A DNA stretch of 36,138 bases from Methylocystaceae bacterium. Lineage in GTDB: Bacteria > Pseudomonadota > Alphaproteobacteria > Rhizobiales > Beijerinckiaceae. This document shows positions 35,635 to 36,138 of this stretch, in pieces. How positions within the stretch are numbered: position 1 is the first letter of the stretch; each line of letters starts with the position of its first letter. The position numbers and the translations under genes are program-made. Location: positions 58,960 to 95,097 of the forward strand of contig BJGJ01000001.1 of assembly GCA_014190435.1 (NCBI GenBank), read 5' to 3'. The notes under the pieces were generated by a model. That model saw only the letters and a program-made list of their open reading frames with translations. It was not told the DNA's origin and searched no databases.

Positions 35635-36138
35635 AGCTGTATTCTTAAGGATGAAGAGAAGTTAGAAACCAGCATCGGTCAAATTGATTGTGGCCGGCAG
35701 CGCTTTTGAGATGAAGCCGTTGATGATCAGTAATTTAGCGTCTTAAATAGGCCTGAGGTCAGGATCAAAACAATTAAGCCAGTGCATAAAATAAGTGCTT
35801 CTTGCGCAGGCGTTGTTTCTGAACATCCATATAAGAGACGCTTAATATTTTTGACTTTACTACGCAAACGCTGCCCTTTCACACTCATTCGCCTAAAATC
35901 AAAGGCATCTGCAGGACTTCATATCTTATAGCGATAGAGTAAATAATTCCTTTATGGATTGGCATATTTAAGATTAAAATAAACTTTGAGCCTTAGAGTC
36001 ATTTAAATCTATAAAAATAAATGATCCTTAATGAAATGATTGTATTAAATTCACGCCAAAGATATGAACGTGAATGCAGAAATATAAGCACTGACCGAGC
36101 ATAAAATTGCTATTGTTTTAGATAGCATAACAATGATC
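35635..36138. other. Right-hand region with little coding potential
   Basis: About 500 AT-rich bp. It holds one small candidate ORF on the minus strand (35727-35888). A weak dyad, TGCTAT/ATAGCA, lies at 36108-36127. No gene appears to run off the right edge. Confidence 0.4.
35727..35888 (-). CDS. Candidate small single-pass membrane protein, 53 residues
   Basis: ATG at 35886-35888, TGA at 35727-35729. The N-terminal half is basic (MSVKGQRLRSKVKNIKRLLY) and the C-terminal half is hydrophobic (ALILCTGLIVLILTSGLF), the layout of a small inner-membrane protein with a cytoplasmic basic head. AGG lies 7 nt before the ATG. I recognise no family. It could equally be a chance ORF. Confidence 0.35.
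   Translation of the reverse strand: MSVKGQRLRSKVKNIKRLLYGCSETTPAQEALILCTGLIVLILTSGLFKTLNY

Noticed and set aside
36031-36114. 27-residue ORF near the right edge
   Set aside because: Too short, no ribosome site and no recognisable feature.

Overview
The window looks like a stretch of alphaproteobacterial chromosome, most likely Hyphomicrobiales (Rhizobiales). The evidence is gene order: ruvC-ruvA-ruvB-ybgC-tolQ-tolR-tolA-tolB, ftsK followed by lolA, sdhC-sdhD-sdhA-sdhB, infA-maf, and folE-hisI next to an IscU/NifU-type scaffold gene. Protein style agrees, for example an UvrB with a long N-terminal extension. By eye the base composition is moderate to low for that order, and the left 5 kb and many intergenic spacers look more AT-rich. 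I cannot name a genus. No tRNA, rRNA, CRISPR array, prophage or insertion sequence was seen.

Layout. (1) 1-5453: an efflux cluster. A truncated heavy-metal-type RND permease and two paralogous periplasmic adaptors lie on the minus strand. A NodT-type outer-membrane factor and a PII-family signalling protein lie divergently on the plus strand. (2) 5673-9251, plus strand: uvrB, infA, maf, followed by a convergent alanine racemase gene whose stop codon abuts the maf stop. (3) 10531-16779, plus strand: an MFS transporter, the succinate dehydrogenase operon, then asd behind a structured leader and ahead of a strong terminator. (4) 17153-30804, almost all minus strand: lolA, a split ftsK, uvrC, ung, tolBARQ, ybgC, ruvBAC and a Fe-S scaffold gene. 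(5) 31066-35634: folE-hisI, a patatin-like phospholipase, a convergent rhomboid protease and a DUF2252 gene. The right end is about 500 bp with only one small candidate membrane ORF.

Functional themes are cell-envelope maintenance and division (Tol complex, LolA, FtsK, Alr, rhomboid), DNA repair (UvrB, UvrC, Ung, RuvABC) and central metabolism (Sdh, Asd, HisI, FolE).

The two items most worth attention are these. First, a diverged 38-bp tandem duplication splits ftsK between Walker B and the rest of the motor, joined by an overlapping TAATG. Second, an efflux cluster combines two adaptor paralogues with a PII protein whose T-loop is altered but keeps Tyr51. Smaller observations are several untranslated RNA-like structures (infA leader, asd leader, asd-lolA gap, DUF2252 leader), palindromes near the efflux and sdh genes, and a tol operon that ends at tolB without pal.
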